From Klenkia marina (lineage in GTDB: Bacteria; Actinomycetota; Actinomycetes; Mycobacteriales; Geodermatophilaceae), in the NCBI RefSeq assembly GCF_900101025.1, contig NZ_FMUH01000004.1, positions 334,412 to 398,411 on the forward strand: DNA of 64,000 bases, read 5' to 3'. The position numbers were made by a program, and so were the translations under genes. Below are positions 46,159-55,985 of the stretch, in pieces (position 1 is the first letter of the stretch; each line of letters starts with the position of its first letter). The notes under the pieces are model-generated. The model had not been told where the DNA came from. It did no database searches and saw nothing but the letters and a program-made list of their open reading frames with translations.

Positions 46159-49107
46159 GTGCCAGGCAAAGCCCGCGTACACGAGCTCGCAAAAGAGCTC
46201 GGTGTCGACAGCAAGGCCGTGCTCGCCAAGCTCAAGGAGCAGGGCGAGTTCGTGAAGTCCGCATCGTCCACCGTCGAGGCCCCCGTGGCCCGGCGGCTGC
46301 GTGAGGCCTACGGGGCCTCCAGCGCACCCACCCCGGGCCCCCGGCCCACCCCCCGCCCGGCTGCCCCGGCACCGGCGGCCCCCGCGGCCCCGAGCGCATC
46401 GGCGCCGTCGGCCCCGGCCGCACCCGCTCCCGGTCCGCGACCGGTCGGTCCGCCGGCCGGCTCGGCTCCGCGTCCGGGCCCGCGCCAGGCTCCGGCCCCG
46501 CAGGCCCCGGCTCCGCAGGCTCCGGCGGCCCAGGCCCCGGCCGCGCAGGCTCCGGCGGCCCAGGCCCAGGCCCAGGCCCAGGCTCCGGCGGCGCAGGCTC
46601 CGTCGGCGCCGTCCCCGGCCCGCCCGGGCCAGTCGGCTCCCCGTCCGGGTGCCCCCCGCCCGGCGGCCCCCGGCGGGTCCGCACCCGGCGGCTCGGCCCC
46701 CGGCCAGGGTGCTCCGCGCCCCGGCGGCCCCCGCCCGGGTCCGCGTCCGGCCCCCCGGCCGGGCAACAACCCCTTCAGCAGTGCCCCGCGCCCGGCTGCC
46801 CCGGGCCGTCCCGGCCCGCAGGCGCCCGGTGGCGGCGCGCCGTCCCAGGGCGCCCCGGGTCAGGGCGGTCCCCGTCCGGCGCCCGGCGCCGGTGGTCCGC
46901 GCCCGCCGTCGGGCCCCGGTGGCCCCCGTCCGGCGGCCGGTCCCGGTGGGCCGCGCCCCAACCCGGGCATGATGCCGCAGCGCCCGAGCCCGGGCATGAT
47001 GCCCGGCCGCGCAGCCGGCCGTCCCGGCGCGCCCGGCGGCCGAGGCCGCCCGGGTGCTCCCGGTGGTGGCGGTGGCTTCCGTCCCGGTGGCGGTGGCCCC
47101 GGTGGCGGCGGCGGTGCTCCGGCCGGTGGTTTCCGTCCCGGTGGCGGCGGTCGCGGTCGCGGTCGCGGTGGCTCGGGTGCCGGCACCGCGGGTGCCTTCG
47201 GGCGTCCCGGTGGCCGCGGTCCCGTCCGTGGGCGCAAGAGCAAGAAGCAGAGGCGTCAGGAGTTCGACTCCATGGCGGCGCCCTCGATGGGTGGCGTCAG
47301 CCTGCCCCGCGGCAACGGGCAGACCGTCCGGCTGCCCCGCGGTGCTTCGCTGACCGACCTCGCCGAGCGCATCGGCGCCCAGCCGGCCGCGCTGGTGACC
47401 GCCCTGTTCCACCTGGGCGAGATGGTCACCGCCACGCAGTCGGTCAACGACGAGACGCTGCAGCTGCTCGGCGCCGAGATCGACTGGGTCATCCAGGTCG
47501 TGAGCCCCGAGGACGAGGACCGCGAGCTGCTCGAGACCTTCGACCTCACCTTCGGTGACGAAGAGGGCGACGAGGACGACTGGGACTCCCGCCCGCCGGT
47601 GGTCACCGTCATGGGTCACGTCGACCACGGCAAGACCAAGCTGCTGGACGCCCTCCGCCACACGAACGTCGTGGCGAAGGAGGCCGGTGGCATCACCCAG
47701 CACATCGGCGCCTACCAGATCGTCACCGAGCTCGACGGCGTCGAGCGGCCGATCACCTTCATCGACACCCCGGGTCACGAGTCGTTCACCGCGATGCGTG
47801 CCCGTGGCGCCAAGGTGACCGACATCGTGGTCCTGGTGGTCGCGGCCGACGACGGCGTCATGCCGCAGACGGTCGAGGCGCTCAACCACGCCCAGGCGGC
47901 CGAGGTGCCGATCGTGGTCGCGGTGAACAAGATCGACAAGGAGGGGGCCAACCCCGCCAAGATCCGCCAGCAGCTCACCGAGTACGGCCTGGTCGCCGAG
48001 GAGTACGGCGGCGAGACGATGTTCGTCGACGTCTCGGCCACCACGCGCCAGGGCCTCGAGGAGCTCGAGGCCGCGGTGCTGCTGACCGCCGACGCCTCCC
48101 TGGACCTGCGCGCGAACACCGAGCAGGACCCCCAGGGTGTCGTCATCGAGGGCAAGCTGGACAAGGGCCGGGGCCCCGTCGCCACGGTGCTGGTCCAGCG
48201 CGGCACGCTGCGCGTGGGCGACTCGATCGTGGCCGGCGACGCCTACGGGCGCGTCCGGTCGCTGCTCGACGAGCACGGCGACAAGCTCAAGGAGGCCCTG
48301 CCGGCCCGCCCCGTGCAGGTCGTGGGCCTCACCTCGGTGCCCCGCGCCGGCGACACGTTCCTCGTGGTGGAGGAGGACCGCACGGCCCGGCAGATCGCCG
48401 ACCGCCGTCAGGCCCGCATCCGCAACGCGCAGAACGCCTCGGCGCGCAAGCGGATCAGCCTCGAGGACCTCGACGCCGCCCTGAGGGAGAGCCGCGAGCT
48501 CAACCTGATCATCAAGGGCGACAACTCCGGCACCGTCGAGGCGCTGGAAGAGGCGCTGATGAAGATCGAGGTGAGCGACGACCTGTCGCTGCGGGTCATC
48601 CACCGCGGCGTCGGCGGCATCACCAAGAGCGACATCGACCTGGCGCTGGCCGACGACGTCATCGTCCTGGGCTTCAACGTCCGGGCCGAGGGCCAGGCCA
48701 CCGAGCTCGCCAACCGCGAGGGCGTCGACGTGCGCTACTACTCGGTGATCTACCAGGCCATCGAGGAGATCGAGGCTGCGCTGAAGGGCATGCTCAAGCC
48801 CGAGTACGAAGAGGTGCAGCTGGGTCGGGCCGAGGTCCGCGAGGTCTTCCGGGTGCCCAAGATCGGCAACGTCGCGGGTTCGCTGGTGCGCAGCGGCACG
48901 ATCGTGCGCAACAGCAAGGCCCGGCTCATCCGCGACGGTGCGGTCGTCGCCGACAACCTGTCGGTCGACTCGCTGCGCCGGTTCAAGGACGACGCGACCG
49001 AGGTCCGCGAGGGCTACGAGTGCGGTATCGGCCTGGGGTCGTACAACGACATCAAGGTCGACGACGTCATCGAGACGTTCGAGCTGCGCGAGAAGCCCCG
49101 CGCGTAG
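46159..49107 (+). CDS. infB: translation initiation factor IF-2
   Basis: A 982-residue IF-2. The N-terminal IF2N module ([20 protein letters not shown]) is followed by about 330 residues of Ala/Pro/Gly/Arg low-complexity sequence including QAPAPQ-type and RGRGRG repeats. The GTPase domain has [14 protein letters not shown] from residue 486, [16 protein letters not shown] and [12 protein letters not shown]; the beta-barrel and fMet-tRNA-binding domains complete the protein ([20 protein letters not shown] near the end). GAGGAGA precedes the GTG. Confidence 0.97.
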   Translation: MPGKARVHELAKELGVDSKAVLAKLKEQGEFVKSASSTVEAPVARRLREAYGASSAPTPGPRPTPRPAAPAPAAPAAPSASAPSAPAAPAPGPRPVGPPAGSAPRPGPRQAPAPQAPAPQAPAAQAPAAQAPAAQAQAQAQAPAAQAPSAPSPARPGQSAPRPGAPRPAAPGGSAPGGSAPGQGAPRPGGPRPGPRPAPRPGNNPFSSAPRPAAPGRPGPQAPGGGAPSQGAPGQGGPRPAPGAGGPRPPSGPGGPRPAAGPGGPRPNPGMMPQRPSPGMMPGRAAGRPGAPGGRGRPGAPGGGGGFRPGGGGPGGGGGAPAGGFRPGGGGRGRGRGGSGAGTAGAFGRPGGRGPVRGRKSKKQRRQEFDSMAAPSMGGVSLPRGNGQTVRLPRGASLTDLAERIGAQPAALVTALFHLGEMVTATQSVNDETLQLLGAEIDWVIQVVSPEDEDRELLETFDLTFGDEEGDEDDWDSRPPVVTVMGHVDHGKTKLLDALRHTNVVAKEAGGITQHIGAYQIVTELDGVERPITFIDTPGHESFTAMRARGAKVTDIVVLVVAADDGVMPQTVEALNHAQAAEVPIVVAVNKIDKEGANPAKIRQQLTEYGLVAEEYGGETMFVDVSATTRQGLEELEAAVLLTADASLDLRANTEQDPQGVVIEGKLDKGRGPVATVLVQRGTLRVGDSIVAGDAYGRVRSLLDEHGDKLKEALPARPVQVVGLTSVPRAGDTFLVVEEDRTARQIADRRQARIRNAQNASARKRISLEDLDAALRESRELNLIIKGDNSGTVEALEEALMKIEVSDDLSLRVIHRGVGGITKSDIDLALADDVIVLGFNVRAEGQATELANREGVDVRYYSVIYQAIEEIEAALKGMLKPEYEEVQLGRAEVREVFRVPKIGNVAGSLVRSGTIVRNSKARLIRDGAVVADNLSVDSLRRFKDDATEVREGYECGIGLGSYNDIKVDDVIETFELREKPRA
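46487..46602 (+). repeat. Ala/Pro/Gln codon repeats in infB
   Basis: Imperfect tandem units of CAGGCTCCGGC type encode [24 protein letters not shown] sequence in the disordered linker of IF-2. Strain-to-strain length variation is likely. Confidence 0.6.
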
Positions 49108-49139
49108 CCCGCACCCGCGGGTCGGCGGATGATGGGCCG

Positions 49140-49436
49140 GTGTTCACCGGTTCGTTGTCCGCCGACCTGCTGCTCGGGGACGTGCACTCCCTCAAGGAGA
49201 AGCGGTCCCTGGTGAGACCCGTCGTCGCCGAGCTGCGGCGGCGGTTCTCGGTCGCCGCAGCCGAGGTCGGCGACCTCGACCTGCACCGCAGGGTGCAGAT
49301 CGGGGTCGCCACCGTGGCCGGCGACGCCGCGCAGGTGGGCGACGTCCTCGACGCCTGCGAACGACTGCTGGCCGAGCGCCCCGAGCTGACCCTGCTGTCC
49401 ACGCACCGTCAGCTCACCAGCAGCGACGACTCATGA
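49140..49436 (+). CDS. DUF503 (YlxP-like) protein
   Basis: A 98-residue protein of the YlxP/DUF503 family, with SADLLLGDVHSLKEKRSLVR and EVGDLDLHRRVQIGVATVAG. Members lie between infB and rbfA in many Gram-positive bacteria; the function is unknown but genetically tied to translation. The GTG has no ribosome site and follows GATGAT by 6 nt, a possible -10 for leaderless transcription. Confidence 0.88.
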   Translation: MFTGSLSADLLLGDVHSLKEKRSLVRPVVAELRRRFSVAAAEVGDLDLHRRVQIGVATVAGDAAQVGDVLDACERLLAERPELTLLSTHRQLTSSDDS

Positions 49437-49466
49437 CGACCCATCCCGACGAGTAGGAGTCCAGCC

Positions 49467-50024
49467 ATGGCCGACGCGGCCCGGGCACGCCGGCTGGCGG
49501 TGCGCATCCGCCAGATCGTCTCCGCCACGATCGAGATGCAGATCAAGGACCCGCGGCTGGGGATGGTCACCATCACCGACTCCCGCGTGACCAGTGACCT
49601 GCGCGAGGTCACGCTGTTCTACACCGTCTACGGCGACGCCGAGGCCGTCGCCGACTCCGCCGCCGCGCTGGCCAGCGCCACCGGTGTGCTGCGCTCCACG
49701 GTGGGCAAGCAGACCGGGATCAAGTTCGTCCCCACGCTCACCTTCGTCGCCGACGCGGTCCCCGAGACCGCCCGCGAGCTCGACGAGGCCCTCGAACGTG
49801 CCCGGCTGGCCGACGAGGAGCTGGCCCGCGCCCGTGCCGGTGCCGCCTACGCCGGCGACGCCGACCCGTACCGCAAGCCCCACGAGGACGACGACGAGCT
49901 CGACGACGACGGCCCGGACGCCGAGGACGACGACGGGGCGGACGACGACGGGGTGGACGACGTCGTGCGCCGCGCCCGCGACCTGACCGAGCTCGACTCC
50001 CACACCCCGAGGAGCACCCCGTGA
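49467..50024 (+). CDS. rbfA: ribosome-binding factor A
   Basis: A 185-residue RbfA needed for late 30S maturation and cold adaptation. [40 protein letters not shown] and [19 protein letters not shown] are typical of the KH-like core. The last 60 residues are an acidic extension rich in Asp, absent from E. coli RbfA. The ATG has GTAGGAG upstream. The stop overlaps the next gene (GTGA). Confidence 0.95.
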   Translation: MADAARARRLAVRIRQIVSATIEMQIKDPRLGMVTITDSRVTSDLREVTLFYTVYGDAEAVADSAAALASATGVLRSTVGKQTGIKFVPTLTFVADAVPETARELDEALERARLADEELARARAGAAYAGDADPYRKPHEDDDELDDDGPDAEDDDGADDDGVDDVVRRARDLTELDSHTPRSTP

Positions 50025-50332
50025 CCGACCGCACCGGCACCGAGGCCGTCGACCCCGACCCGAACGTGCCCGAGGAGGGTCAGCCGGAGTCGACCCTGGG
50101 TGGTCGCACCGTGCCGGGGGCGCAGGCGGGTTCCCCGGACGACGCCGACCCCACCGCCGGCGGCAGGACCGGGACGGCCGGCGAGGCCGACCCCACGACC
50201 GACGTGAACGCGGCCTCCATCGCCGCCGACGAGCCCACCGACGGCGGCCCGGCCATCCCGGTGGCCGGGGGAGCGCCCGGCGAGGAGCCCGACGAGGTGC
50301 CGCACGCCGACAGCGGTCCCACCGACCTCTGA
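50021..50332 (+). CDS. acidic hypothetical protein (103 residues)
   Basis: I do not recognise it. The sequence is rich in Pro, Glu, Asp, Gly and Thr (for example [20 protein letters not shown]) with no hydrophobic segment, so it is probably disordered. The GTG start lies inside the rbfA stop and the nrnA gene begins 16 nt later, so translation by coupling is plausible. Codon use is like that of neighbours, but the composition leaves some doubt that it is a real protein. Confidence 0.5.
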   Translation: MTDRTGTEAVDPDPNVPEEGQPESTLGGRTVPGAQAGSPDDADPTAGGRTGTAGEADPTTDVNAASIAADEPTDGGPAIPVAGGAPGEEPDEVPHADSGPTDL

Positions 50333-50348
50333 GCGGTCCCGCACCGAC

Positions 50349-51329
50349 ATGGCACCCGTGGGCGCGCTGGAGACCGCCGTCGCCGTCCTGACCCGGGCGG
50401 CCGACGCCGGTGCCTGCGTCGTGCTCTCGGCGCACGTGCAGCCCGACGCCGACGCGCTGGGCAGCACCCTGGCCCTCGCCGAGGGCCTGCGCCGCCGCGG
50501 GGCCCGGGTGACCCCGACCTTCCCCGGCCCCTTCGTGCTGCCGGCCTCGCTGGCCTGGCTGCCCGGCGCCGACCGGTTGGTCCCCGCCACCGAGGTGCCG
50601 ACCCACCCCGACCTGGTGGTCGGTCTCGACGCGGCCGACCTGCGCCGCCTCGGCGAGCTGGGCGCCGTGCTGACCGCGGCCCCGGCCTCCCTGGTGGTCG
50701 ACCACCACGCCTCCAACCCCGGCTTCGGCCAGGTGCAGCTGGTCGACCCCGAGGCCGCCGGCACCGTCGTGCTGGTCGCCGACCTGCTCGCCGGGCTCGG
50801 GGTGGAGCTCGACACCGACATCGCGACCTGCCTGTACGCCGGGCTGGCCGCCGACACCGGCAGCTTCCGGTTCGGCAACACCTCCCCGGCCACCCACCAG
50901 TTCGCCGCGCGGTTGCTGGCCACCGGCATCGACCACGCCCGCATCAGCCAGCGGCTGTTCGACACCGCCCCCTTCGGGTGGCTCGCCCTGCTGTCGCTGG
51001 CCACCGGTCGGGCCACCCTCGAGCGGGCGACCGGTCGCGGCCTGGTGTGGACCTGGGCCACCGTCGCCGAGGCCGAGGGCCACGGGCTGGCCGGTGACCA
51101 CCTCGAGGCCCTGGTCGACGTCGTCCGCTCCGCCGAGGAGGCCGACGTCGCCTGCGTGCTCAAGGGCACCCCCGACGGTGCATGGAACGTCTCGCTCCGC
51201 TCCCGCGGCGGCACCGACGTGTCCGCGGTGGCGATCGCGATGGGTGGGGGAGGGCACCGCATGGCCGCCGGCTTCACCTCCCACCTGGACCGTGAGCAGA
51301 CCGTCGCCGCCATCCGCGCCCGGTTGTGA
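50349..51329 (+). CDS. nrnA: DHH-family nanoRNase/pAp phosphatase
   Basis: A 326-residue NrnA-like phosphoesterase that degrades very short RNAs and 3'-phosphoadenosine 5'-phosphate; the mycobacterial homologue also hydrolyses cyclic dinucleotide products. The DHH motifs are SAHVQPDADALGSTLALAEG, GLDAADL, VVDHHASNPGFG and YAGLAADTGSFRF. The DHHA1 domain has GGGGHRMAAGFT. It sits between rbfA and the MATE gene, as in Mycobacterium (Rv2837c), with a 4-nt overlap at its end. Confidence 0.93.
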   Translation: MAPVGALETAVAVLTRAADAGACVVLSAHVQPDADALGSTLALAEGLRRRGARVTPTFPGPFVLPASLAWLPGADRLVPATEVPTHPDLVVGLDAADLRRLGELGAVLTAAPASLVVDHHASNPGFGQVQLVDPEAAGTVVLVADLLAGLGVELDTDIATCLYAGLAADTGSFRFGNTSPATHQFAARLLATGIDHARISQRLFDTAPFGWLALLSLATGRATLERATGRGLVWTWATVAEAEGHGLAGDHLEALVDVVRSAEEADVACVLKGTPDGAWNVSLRSRGGTDVSAVAIAMGGGGHRMAAGFTSHLDREQTVAAIRARL

Positions 51330-52615
51330 ACCGCTCCGTCCCTGCCCTGGCCCTGCCGGCGCTCGTGGTGCTGGCGGCCGAACCGCTGTACCTGCTGGTC
51401 GACACCGCCGTCATCGGGCACCTGGGCACGGTCGAGCTCGGTGGCCTGGCCGTCGGCGGGGGACTGCTGGCCCCGGTCGTCGGGCTGCTGAACTTCCTGG
51501 CCTACGGCACCACGGCCCGGGCCGCCCGCCGCGCCGGCGCCGGCGACCGGGCGGGGGCGGTCGCCGAGGGCGTGCAGGCCACCTGGCTGGCGCTGGCCAC
51601 CGGGCTGCTCGGGGTGCTGGCGTTCCAGTTCGCCGCCGGCCCGCTGACCCGGTTGCTGGCCGGCGGGCCCGGTCCGGTGGCGCAGGCCGCCGAGGGCTGG
51701 CTGCGCATCGCCGTCCTGGGGCTGCCGATGCTGCTGGTCGCGCTGGCCGGCAACGGCTGGCTGCGCGGGGTGGCCGAGCTGCGCCGGCCGGTGCGGTTCG
51801 TCGTGGCCGGCAGCCTCGTGAGCCTGGTGCTCAACCCGCTGCTGGTCTACCCGGCCGGACTCGGTCTGGAGGGGTCCGCCGTCGCCAACGTCGCAGGGCA
51901 GACGGTCTCCGCCGCGCTGTTCCTGGCCACCCTGCGGCGGGAGGGCGTACCGCTGCGGCCGCGGCTGCCCGCCGTGCTCGCCCAGCTCACCATCGGCCGG
52001 GACCTGCTGCTGCGCGCCGCCGTGCTGCAGGGCGCGTTCGCCGTCGCCGCGGCCGTGGTGGCCCGTTCCAGCACCGCCGAGCTCGGTGCGCACCAGATCG
52101 CGCTGCAGCTCTGGCTGTTCCTCGCCCTGGTGCTCGATGCCTACGCCATCGCCGCCCAGACCCTGGTCGGGCAGGCACTGGGGGCCGGCCGGGCCGACGA
52201 GGCCCGGGTCGCAGCCCGGCGCGTGGTGGCCTGGGGCCTGGGCACCGGGGTCGTGGTCGCCGCCGTCCTGCTGGTCGCCCGGCCGTGGGTCGTGCCCCTG
52301 TTCACCGGCGACCCGGCCGTGCTGGCCCAGGCCGCGGTGGTCTGGTGGTTCCTGGCGCTGATGCAGCCGCTGGCCGGGGTGGTGTTCGCCCTCGACGGCG
52401 TGCTCATGGGTGCCGGCGACGTCGGTTACCTGCGCACCGTGACCATCGGCGCCGCGCTGGTCGGGTTCGTGCCGCTGTCGCTGCTGTCGGTTCCGCTGGG
52501 CTGGGGCCTGGCCGGGGTCTGGAGCGGGCTGACGCTGTTCATCGCCCTGCGGTTGGTCGCCGTCCTGGCCCGGGTGTCCGGGGACCGGTGGACCTCTGCC
52601 ACGGTGGTGCGGTGA
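51326..52615 (+). CDS. MATE-family efflux protein (DinF-like)
   Basis: A 429-residue membrane exporter with twelve hydrophobic segments. The family pattern is seen near the start (LALPALVVLAAEPLYLLVDT and VIGHLGTVELGGLAVGGGLL) and again at the start of the second half (LGAHQIALQLWLFLALVLDA). It probably uses H+ or Na+ gradients; the exported compound is unknown. The GTG overlaps the nrnA stop by 4 nt and the stop overlaps truB by 4 nt, so all three are translated together. A dinF gene lies at the same position in Mycobacterium. Confidence 0.9.
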   Translation: MNRSVPALALPALVVLAAEPLYLLVDTAVIGHLGTVELGGLAVGGGLLAPVVGLLNFLAYGTTARAARRAGAGDRAGAVAEGVQATWLALATGLLGVLAFQFAAGPLTRLLAGGPGPVAQAAEGWLRIAVLGLPMLLVALAGNGWLRGVAELRRPVRFVVAGSLVSLVLNPLLVYPAGLGLEGSAVANVAGQTVSAALFLATLRREGVPLRPRLPAVLAQLTIGRDLLLRAAVLQGAFAVAAAVVARSSTAELGAHQIALQLWLFLALVLDAYAIAAQTLVGQALGAGRADEARVAARRVVAWGLGTGVVVAAVLLVARPWVVPLFTGDPAVLAQAAVVWWFLALMQPLAGVVFALDGVLMGAGDVGYLRTVTIGAALVGFVPLSLLSVPLGWGLAGVWSGLTLFIALRLVAVLARVSGDRWTSATVVR

Positions 52616-53526
52616 GCCCGAAGAAGCCCGACGCCGACGTCCCGCCCGGCCTGCTCGTGGTCGACAAGCAGCCCGGCATGACCTCCCACGACGTCGTGGC
52701 CATCGCCCGGCGGGCCCTGTCGGTGCGCAAGGTCGGCCACGCCGGCACCCTCGACCCGATGGCCACCGGAGTGCTCGTGCTCGGGGTCGGGGCCGCCACG
52801 CGGCTGCTGGGCCACCTGGCCGGCAACGACAAGAGCTACGCGGCCACGGTCCGGTTCGGCCAGACCACCGTGACCGACGACCGCGAGGGCGACGTCCTGA
52901 CCACCACCTCGGCGGCCGAGGTCACCGAGGCCGCCGTCCGGGCCGCGCTGGCCGCGCAGACCGGGCCGCTGCAGCAGGTGCCCTCGTCGGTCAGCGCGGT
53001 CAAGGTCGGCGGGGTGCGGTCCTACGACCGCGTGCGCGCCGGTGAGGACGTCGAGCTCGCGCCCCGGTCGGTGACCGTCCACGCCCTCGACGTCCACCAG
53101 GTCCGGCGGCCGACCCCGGACCTGGTGGACGTCGACGTCGACGTCACCTGCTCCACCGGCACCTACATCCGGGCCATCGCCCGCGACGCCGGCGCCGCCC
53201 TGGGGGTCGGGGGACACCTGACCGCTCTGCGGCGCACCCGGTCGGGACCGTTCGACCAGTCGGCGGCCTGCGGGGTGGCCGACGCCGCGCACGCGCTGCT
53301 GGCGGGTGGGGGAGCGGGGTTCGTCCCGTTGACCGAGGCCGCCGCGGCGGTCTTCCCGGTGCGGCAGGTGACCGCCGACGAGGCGGTCGACCTGGGCCAC
53401 GGCAAGCGGGTGGCGGCCACCGGCACGCCGGGCCTGCACGCCGCGGTCGACCCCGACGGCCGGCTGGTCGCCCTGGTCGTCGACGCCGGACCGGCCGCGA
53501 AGGTCGAGGTCGGCTTCCCCGCCTGA
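52612..53526 (+). CDS. truB: tRNA pseudouridine-55 synthase
   Basis: A 304-residue TruB, which makes pseudouridine 55 in the T-loop of tRNAs. GLLVVDKQPGMTSHDVVAIA and KVGHAGTLDPMATGVLVLGV are diagnostic, with catalytic Asp48. YAATVRFGQTTVTDDREGDV, STGTYIRAIARDAGAALG and LRRTRSGPF follow, then a PUA-like C-terminal region. The GTG lies in the MATE stop. In many relatives ribF follows directly; here four unrelated genes intervene. Confidence 0.95.
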   Translation: MSPKKPDADVPPGLLVVDKQPGMTSHDVVAIARRALSVRKVGHAGTLDPMATGVLVLGVGAATRLLGHLAGNDKSYAATVRFGQTTVTDDREGDVLTTTSAAEVTEAAVRAALAAQTGPLQQVPSSVSAVKVGGVRSYDRVRAGEDVELAPRSVTVHALDVHQVRRPTPDLVDVDVDVTCSTGTYIRAIARDAGAALGVGGHLTALRRTRSGPFDQSAACGVADAAHALLAGGGAGFVPLTEAAAAVFPVRQVTADEAVDLGHGKRVAATGTPGLHAAVDPDGRLVALVVDAGPAAKVEVGFPA

Positions 53527-53531
53527 GCGCC

Positions 53532-54497
53532 TCAGACCACCGGCGTCGGCGGGTCCTGCCCGGCCAGCACCGCCAGCACGTTGCGCGCGGCGAGCACCGC
53601 CATGGCCTCCCGCGTCTGCTCGGTGGCCGAGCCCAGGTGCGGGGTGAGCAGCACGTCGTCCCGGCCGAGCAGGCCGGGGTGCACCGCCGGCTCCTCCTCG
53701 AACACGTCCAGCGCCGCCCCACGGATCTCCCGGGCGTCCAGCGCCGCCACCAGGGCTGCCTCGTCGACCACCGGACCGCGGGCGGTGTTCACCAGGTGGG
53801 CCGAGCTGCGCATCGCCCGCAGCGCAGCCGCGTCGACCAGGTGGTGGGTCTCCCGCGTCAGCGGGCAGTGCAGCGACACGACGTCGGAGGAGGCGAGCAG
53901 CTCGGGCAGCGGCGACCGCCGGGCGCCGAGCGGGCCGGCGACGTCGGCGGGTGCGTCGTGCCGGGCGGCGTAGGCGATCGACATGCCGAACGCCGCGGCC
54001 CGCACGGCCACCGCCCGGCCGATGGCGCCGAACCCGACCAGCCCCAGTCGCTGCCCGCGCAGCCCGGTGCCGAGCATGAAGTCCAGGTCCCACCGCCACG
54101 GGGTGCCCGCGCGCAGCAACCGCTCGCCCTCGCCCACCCGCCGGGTGATGCCCAGCAGCAGCGCCATCGTGAGGTCGGCGGTGTCGTCGGTGAGCACGCC
54201 GGGGGTGTTCGTGACCCGGATGCCTCGCCGCCGGCAGGCCTCGACGTCGACGTTGTCGTAGCCCACCGCGACGGTGGCCACGACCCGCAGCTGCGGGCCC
54301 GCGGCGTCGAGCAGGGCCTCGTCGACCCGGTCCAGCAGCAGGCAGACCAGCGCATCGGCCCCGGCGACCGCCTCCCGCAGCTCGGTCGCGGCGAGCGGCC
54401 GGTCGACCCCGGGCGTGCGGACGTCGGCCGCACCGGCCAGCAGCTCCTCGGCCGCCGCCGGCAGCCGGCGGCTCAGCGCCACCACCGGGCGGGTCAC
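53532..54497 (-). CDS. D-isomer-specific 2-hydroxyacid dehydrogenase
   Basis: A 321-residue NAD(P)-dependent enzyme of the GyaR/glyoxylate-reductase type. The nucleotide-binding motif is LGLVGFGAIGRAVAVRAAAF, the catalytic Arg region is LVNTARGPVVDEAALVAAL, the Glu is in DVFEEEP and the His in LLTPHLGSAT. VATVAVGYDNVDVEACRRRG is the typical substrate-domain strand. Substrate could be glyoxylate, hydroxypyruvate or another 2-oxoacid. The GTG start overlaps the end of a small upstream frame. It converges on truB with 5 nt between the stops. Confidence 0.9.
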   Translation of the reverse strand: MTRPVVALSRRLPAAAEELLAGAADVRTPGVDRPLAATELREAVAGADALVCLLLDRVDEALLDAAGPQLRVVATVAVGYDNVDVEACRRRGIRVTNTPGVLTDDTADLTMALLLGITRRVGEGERLLRAGTPWRWDLDFMLGTGLRGQRLGLVGFGAIGRAVAVRAAAFGMSIAYAARHDAPADVAGPLGARRSPLPELLASSDVVSLHCPLTRETHHLVDAAALRAMRSSAHLVNTARGPVVDEAALVAALDAREIRGAALDVFEEEPAVHPGLLGRDDVLLTPHLGSATEQTREAMAVLAARNVLAVLAGQDPPTPVV

Positions 54498-54583
54498 CGC
54501 GACACCGCACGTGCCGCCGCGTCCCGCACCCCCGGGAGGCCGTCCGGGCTGAGCACCACCCGCGACGCGCGGTCCACCGTCAT
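54494..54583 (-). CDS. possible 29-residue leader peptide or small protein
   Basis: On the minus strand an ATG with GAGGAGGGGG about 7 nt upstream opens a 30-codon frame starting MTVDRASRVVLSPDGLPGVR. Its stop overlaps the GTG of the dehydrogenase gene (GTGA), so it could couple translation of the enzyme. No family is recognised. The strong ribosome site is the main evidence, since the dehydrogenase GTG itself lacks one. Confidence 0.4.
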   Translation of the reverse strand: MTVDRASRVVLSPDGLPGVRDAAARAVSR

Positions 54584-54647
54584 GCAGAGCCCCCTCCTCG
54601 CCGACCGTCCCCGAGCATCCTGCCGGGCGAGCGGGCACGCTGGGGCC

Positions 54648-54965
54648 ATGAGCGTCGTGAAGATCAACGTCCTGACCGTGCCGGCCGAGGCCCGCGAGCG
54701 GCTGGAGGATCGGTTCAGCAACCGTGCCGGGGCCGTCGAGGCCTCCGACGGCTTCGAGTGGTTCGAGCTGCTGCGCCCCGTGGAGGGCACCGACTCCTAC
54801 CTGGTCTACACCCGCTGGCGCAGCGAGGCCGACTTCGAGGCCTGGCAGAACGGCCAGGACTTCGCCCGCGGGCACGCCGGCGGTGGCTCGGGGATGGCCC
54901 CGGCGGCCACGGGGTCGAACGTGTGGTCCTTCGAGGTGGTCACGCAGGCGTCGCCGAAGCGCTGA
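54648..54965 (+). CDS. MhuD-like haem-degrading monooxygenase
   Basis: A 105-residue antibiotic-biosynthesis-monooxygenase fold protein closely resembling Mycobacterium MhuD. It begins MSVVKINVLTVPAEARERLE with Asn7, has FEWFELLRPVEGTDSYLVYT, and W66 and H76 in DFEAWQNGQDFARGHAG; Asn7, Trp66 and the following His are the residues that hold and ruffle haem in MhuD. It would open haem to release iron. The ATG follows CACGCT by 6 nt. The last 26 bases overlap the convergent hydrolase gene. Confidence 0.83.
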   Translation: MSVVKINVLTVPAEARERLEDRFSNRAGAVEASDGFEWFELLRPVEGTDSYLVYTRWRSEADFEAWQNGQDFARGHAGGGSGMAPAATGSNVWSFEVVTQASPKR

Positions 54966-55908
54966 CGTCGTCCACCGTGGTGGCCCCGCGCACGGCGGCC
55001 GCCCAGCGGTCCTCGCGCTCGGCGGGGGTCAGCACGTCGTCGGCCGTCGTCGCCACGAACTCGGCGACGACGGCGGCGAACCGGGCGGGGTCGTCGACCT
55101 GCGGGAAGTGCCCGGCGCGGGGGAAGACCTCCAGCCGGCTGCCGGGCAGCAGGGCGTGCAGGTCGTGGGCGTGCGACACCGGGATGACGGTGTCGGCGCC
55201 GCCCCAGACCAGCAGCAGCGGGAGGGCCTCGGCGAGGTAGACCCGGTCGGCGGCGCTGACCCGTTGGCCGCCGGCGTCCAGCACGGCCCGGGCGGTGTGC
55301 ACGAACGCCGCGCGGGAGTCGGCGTCGGCCAGGGTGTCCAGGCCCGACACCACCTGCGTGGTACCCGGTGGCGTCCAGCGCTGCAGCGGGCGCAGCACCT
55401 GGCGGCCGGCGGCCCGCGTCCAGCGGTTGAACACGGCGGGCAGGACGTACTCCGCGCCGGGCAGGGTGACCGCCCGCAGGGCGGGGCTGACGTCGCGACC
55501 CAGCCCGCCGGAGTCCACCAGCACCAGGCGCTCGACCAGGGCGGGGAACTGGTGGGCGAACTGCAGGGCCACCCCGCCGCCCAGGCTGTGCCCGACCACG
55601 GTCGCGGCGTCGACGCCCAGCACGGTGAGCAGGTCGCGGGCCTGCGTGGCGAACGAGCCCAGGCTGTAGTCCCCGGCCGGCTTCTCCGACTGCCCGTGGC
55701 CCATGAGGTCCGGTGCCACCACGCGGTGGCTCCGCGTCAGTTCGGCCAGGGCCGGTTCGAAGCTGGCGCCGGACCCGAGCAGGCCGTGCACGAGCAGCAG
55801 CACCGGCCCGTGGGTGCCGCCGAGGCGGGCGTGCAGGTCGTGGCCGTGCAGGCGCACCCGCACCCGGCGCACGCCCGGCGTCGTCCAGGGTGTGACCTCA
55901 GGTGACAT
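54940..55908 (-). CDS. alpha/beta-fold hydrolase
   Basis: A 322-residue serine hydrolase. The oxyanion region is LLLVHGLLGSGASFEPAL, the nucleophile elbow GHSLGGGVALQFAHQFP, the acid LVWGGADTVIPVSHAHDL and the His in FPRAGHFPQVDDPARF. The natural substrate (ester, epoxide or C-C bond) is not evident. The ATG follows TAGGGT by 7 nt on the minus strand (plus 55916-55921), a likely leaderless promoter, and is divergent from ilvE. Confidence 0.88.
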   Translation of the reverse strand: MSPEVTPWTTPGVRRVRVRLHGHDLHARLGGTHGPVLLLVHGLLGSGASFEPALAELTRSHRVVAPDLMGHGQSEKPAGDYSLGSFATQARDLLTVLGVDAATVVGHSLGGGVALQFAHQFPALVERLVLVDSGGLGRDVSPALRAVTLPGAEYVLPAVFNRWTRAAGRQVLRPLQRWTPPGTTQVVSGLDTLADADSRAAFVHTARAVLDAGGQRVSAADRVYLAEALPLLLVWGGADTVIPVSHAHDLHALLPGSRLEVFPRAGHFPQVDDPARFAAVVAEFVATTADDVLTPAEREDRWAAAVRGATTVDDVSASATPA

Positions 55909-55955
55909 GCACCCGACCCTAGGTCGGTCCCGCCTGCGCCGTCAGCAGGCGGGAC

Positions 55956-55985
55956 TAGGGTGCAGGACGCCGGGTGCACACCCGG
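55956..55985 (+). promoter_or_regulatory. ilvE -10 element and 5' hairpin
   Basis: TAGGGT (55956-55961) is a possible -10. It would give a leader of about 45 nt that begins with the hairpin CCGGGT-gcac-ACCCGG (55970-55985) and has GGGAG before the ilvE ATG. No leader peptide rich in Ile, Leu or Val codons is visible. Confidence 0.4.

Noticed and set aside
46487..47250. Repeats in infB as a CRISPR array
   Set aside because: They are short, imperfect, in frame and encode a disordered linker; there are no spacers of uniform length.
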